Assembly: GCA_000320545.1 (NCBI GenBank)
Contig: ADNK01000021.1
Location: forward strand, 30,179-94,178
Length of the DNA stretch: 64,000 nucleotides
Source: Bigelowiella natans CCMP2755
Lineage: Eukaryota > Cercozoa > Chlorarachniophyceae
Direction: 5' to 3'
The position numbers were made by a program, and so were the translations under genes. Within the stretch, counting starts at the first letter, position 1. Each line of letters opens with the position of its first letter. Below, in pieces: positions 63,671-64,000 of the stretch. The notes below the pieces were generated by a model. That model did not search any database. It was given only the letters and a program-made list of their open reading frames with translations, and was not told the DNA's origin.

Positions 63671-64000
63671 TACCTTCTGCTGAGCAGCGCCGCTCTCTGC
63701 CCTGTCTATTGAATAGTCTTCTTCCATTCCATCGCCAACATCGGGCAATTCTTGGCGCGTTTTATCCCCAAAGATGACCCTCTAGTAGTGGTGATCGGGA
63801 CAGAGAAAAGAGAGGGAGAAAGGAGAATAAGAAAAGATGATGAAGAGAATGAAAGCGCATTGAAAGACCTATAAAATCGCACACTAAAACACCATTCAAA
63901 TGTTGCATTGCAGTAGCGTTAGAGTGGCTGCTGAACCACTCCATCTCCCTCAATGAATGGTACATACTGCCCCTCTTCCTTAACACCCCCCTCCTCCTCC
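63387..64000 (-). CDS. 3' exons of an unrecognised gene
   Basis: Two exons join in phase: 63781-63674 (VIFGDKTRQELPDVGDGMEE ... AAQQK, donor GTAAAT) and 63479-63387 (RKEDGLVSVNLESKSSVPVI ... SSLE, TGA 63389-63387). The intron between them holds a (TA)n of about 37 bp. A further exon may lie at about 63965-63936 (YVPFIEGDGV). The C-terminal part is acidic and soluble; I do not recognise the family. The gene runs off the window. Confidence 0.5.

Overview
This window is a piece of nuclear DNA from an intron-rich, microsatellite-rich eukaryote. It carries about 17 protein genes. Most are cut into many short exons joined at GT-AG introns, so I assembled them exon by exon using reading phase plus family motifs; exon edges may be off by a base or so. 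Two lines of evidence suggest a photosynthetic cell with flagella and a complex (secondary) plastid. First, there are axonemal genes: CFAP221, an LC8-type dynein light chain and a Lys/Glu-rich coiled-coil protein. Second, there are plastid-type genes: a DUF1995/LPA3-like protein and a Deg/HtrA protease whose N-termini read as an ER signal peptide followed by a transit-like stretch, a phytol/farnesol kinase, and a ribulose-phosphate epimerase with a hydrophobic leader. I see no clear Phe at the presumed signal/transit junctions, which weakly argues against a red-derived plastid. A chlorarachniophyte-like or other secondary alga is possible; the species is not determined.

Layout. 1-1165 (-) RPE, 3' cut by the window edge; 1757-2287 (+) LC8-like light chain; 3594-6160 (-) aldo/keto reductase, 5' end unresolved; 8722-10746 (-) coiled-coil protein; 12215-14538 (+) START lipid-transfer protein; 15743-16294 (-) ARF/ARL GTPase; 16883-18692 (+) unrecognised secreted Cys-rich protein; 19344-20039 (-) uncertain exons; 20256-22516 (-) TraB-domain protein; 23976-24530 (-) ankyrin protein; 26517-28038 (-) phytol/farnesol kinase; 28270-31200 (+) PAQR receptor-like protein, preceded in frame by a CDC5L-derived exon; 32571-36963 (-) Deg protease, 15 exons; 38238-40060 (+) unknown multi-pass membrane protein; 40862-46475 (-) SPX-EXS (XPR1/PHO1-type) phosphate exporter; 47365-50325 (+) CFAP221, without introns; 51514-59161 (+) tripeptidyl peptidase II; 60162-62560 (+) DUF1995/LPA3-like; 63387-64000 (-) unknown 3' exons.

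The genes are mostly divergent pairs (RPE/LC8, ARL/unknown, kinase/PAQR, Deg/membrane protein, XPR1/CFAP221) separated by convergent spacers. Introns are filled with CA, TA, GA and trinucleotide microsatellites. The spacers have a different texture, full of short palindromic words (GCATGC, GCTAGC, CATATG). RPE, Deg, LPA3-like and the phytol kinase would serve carbon fixation, thylakoid protein quality control, photosystem II assembly and chlorophyll-derived phytol/tocopherol metabolism.

The most unusual item is the in-frame CDC5L-fragment-to-PAQR splice. Next are a dispersed repeat that fills one intron of the phytol kinase gene (introner-like) and the three-part targeting N-terminus of the Deg protease.
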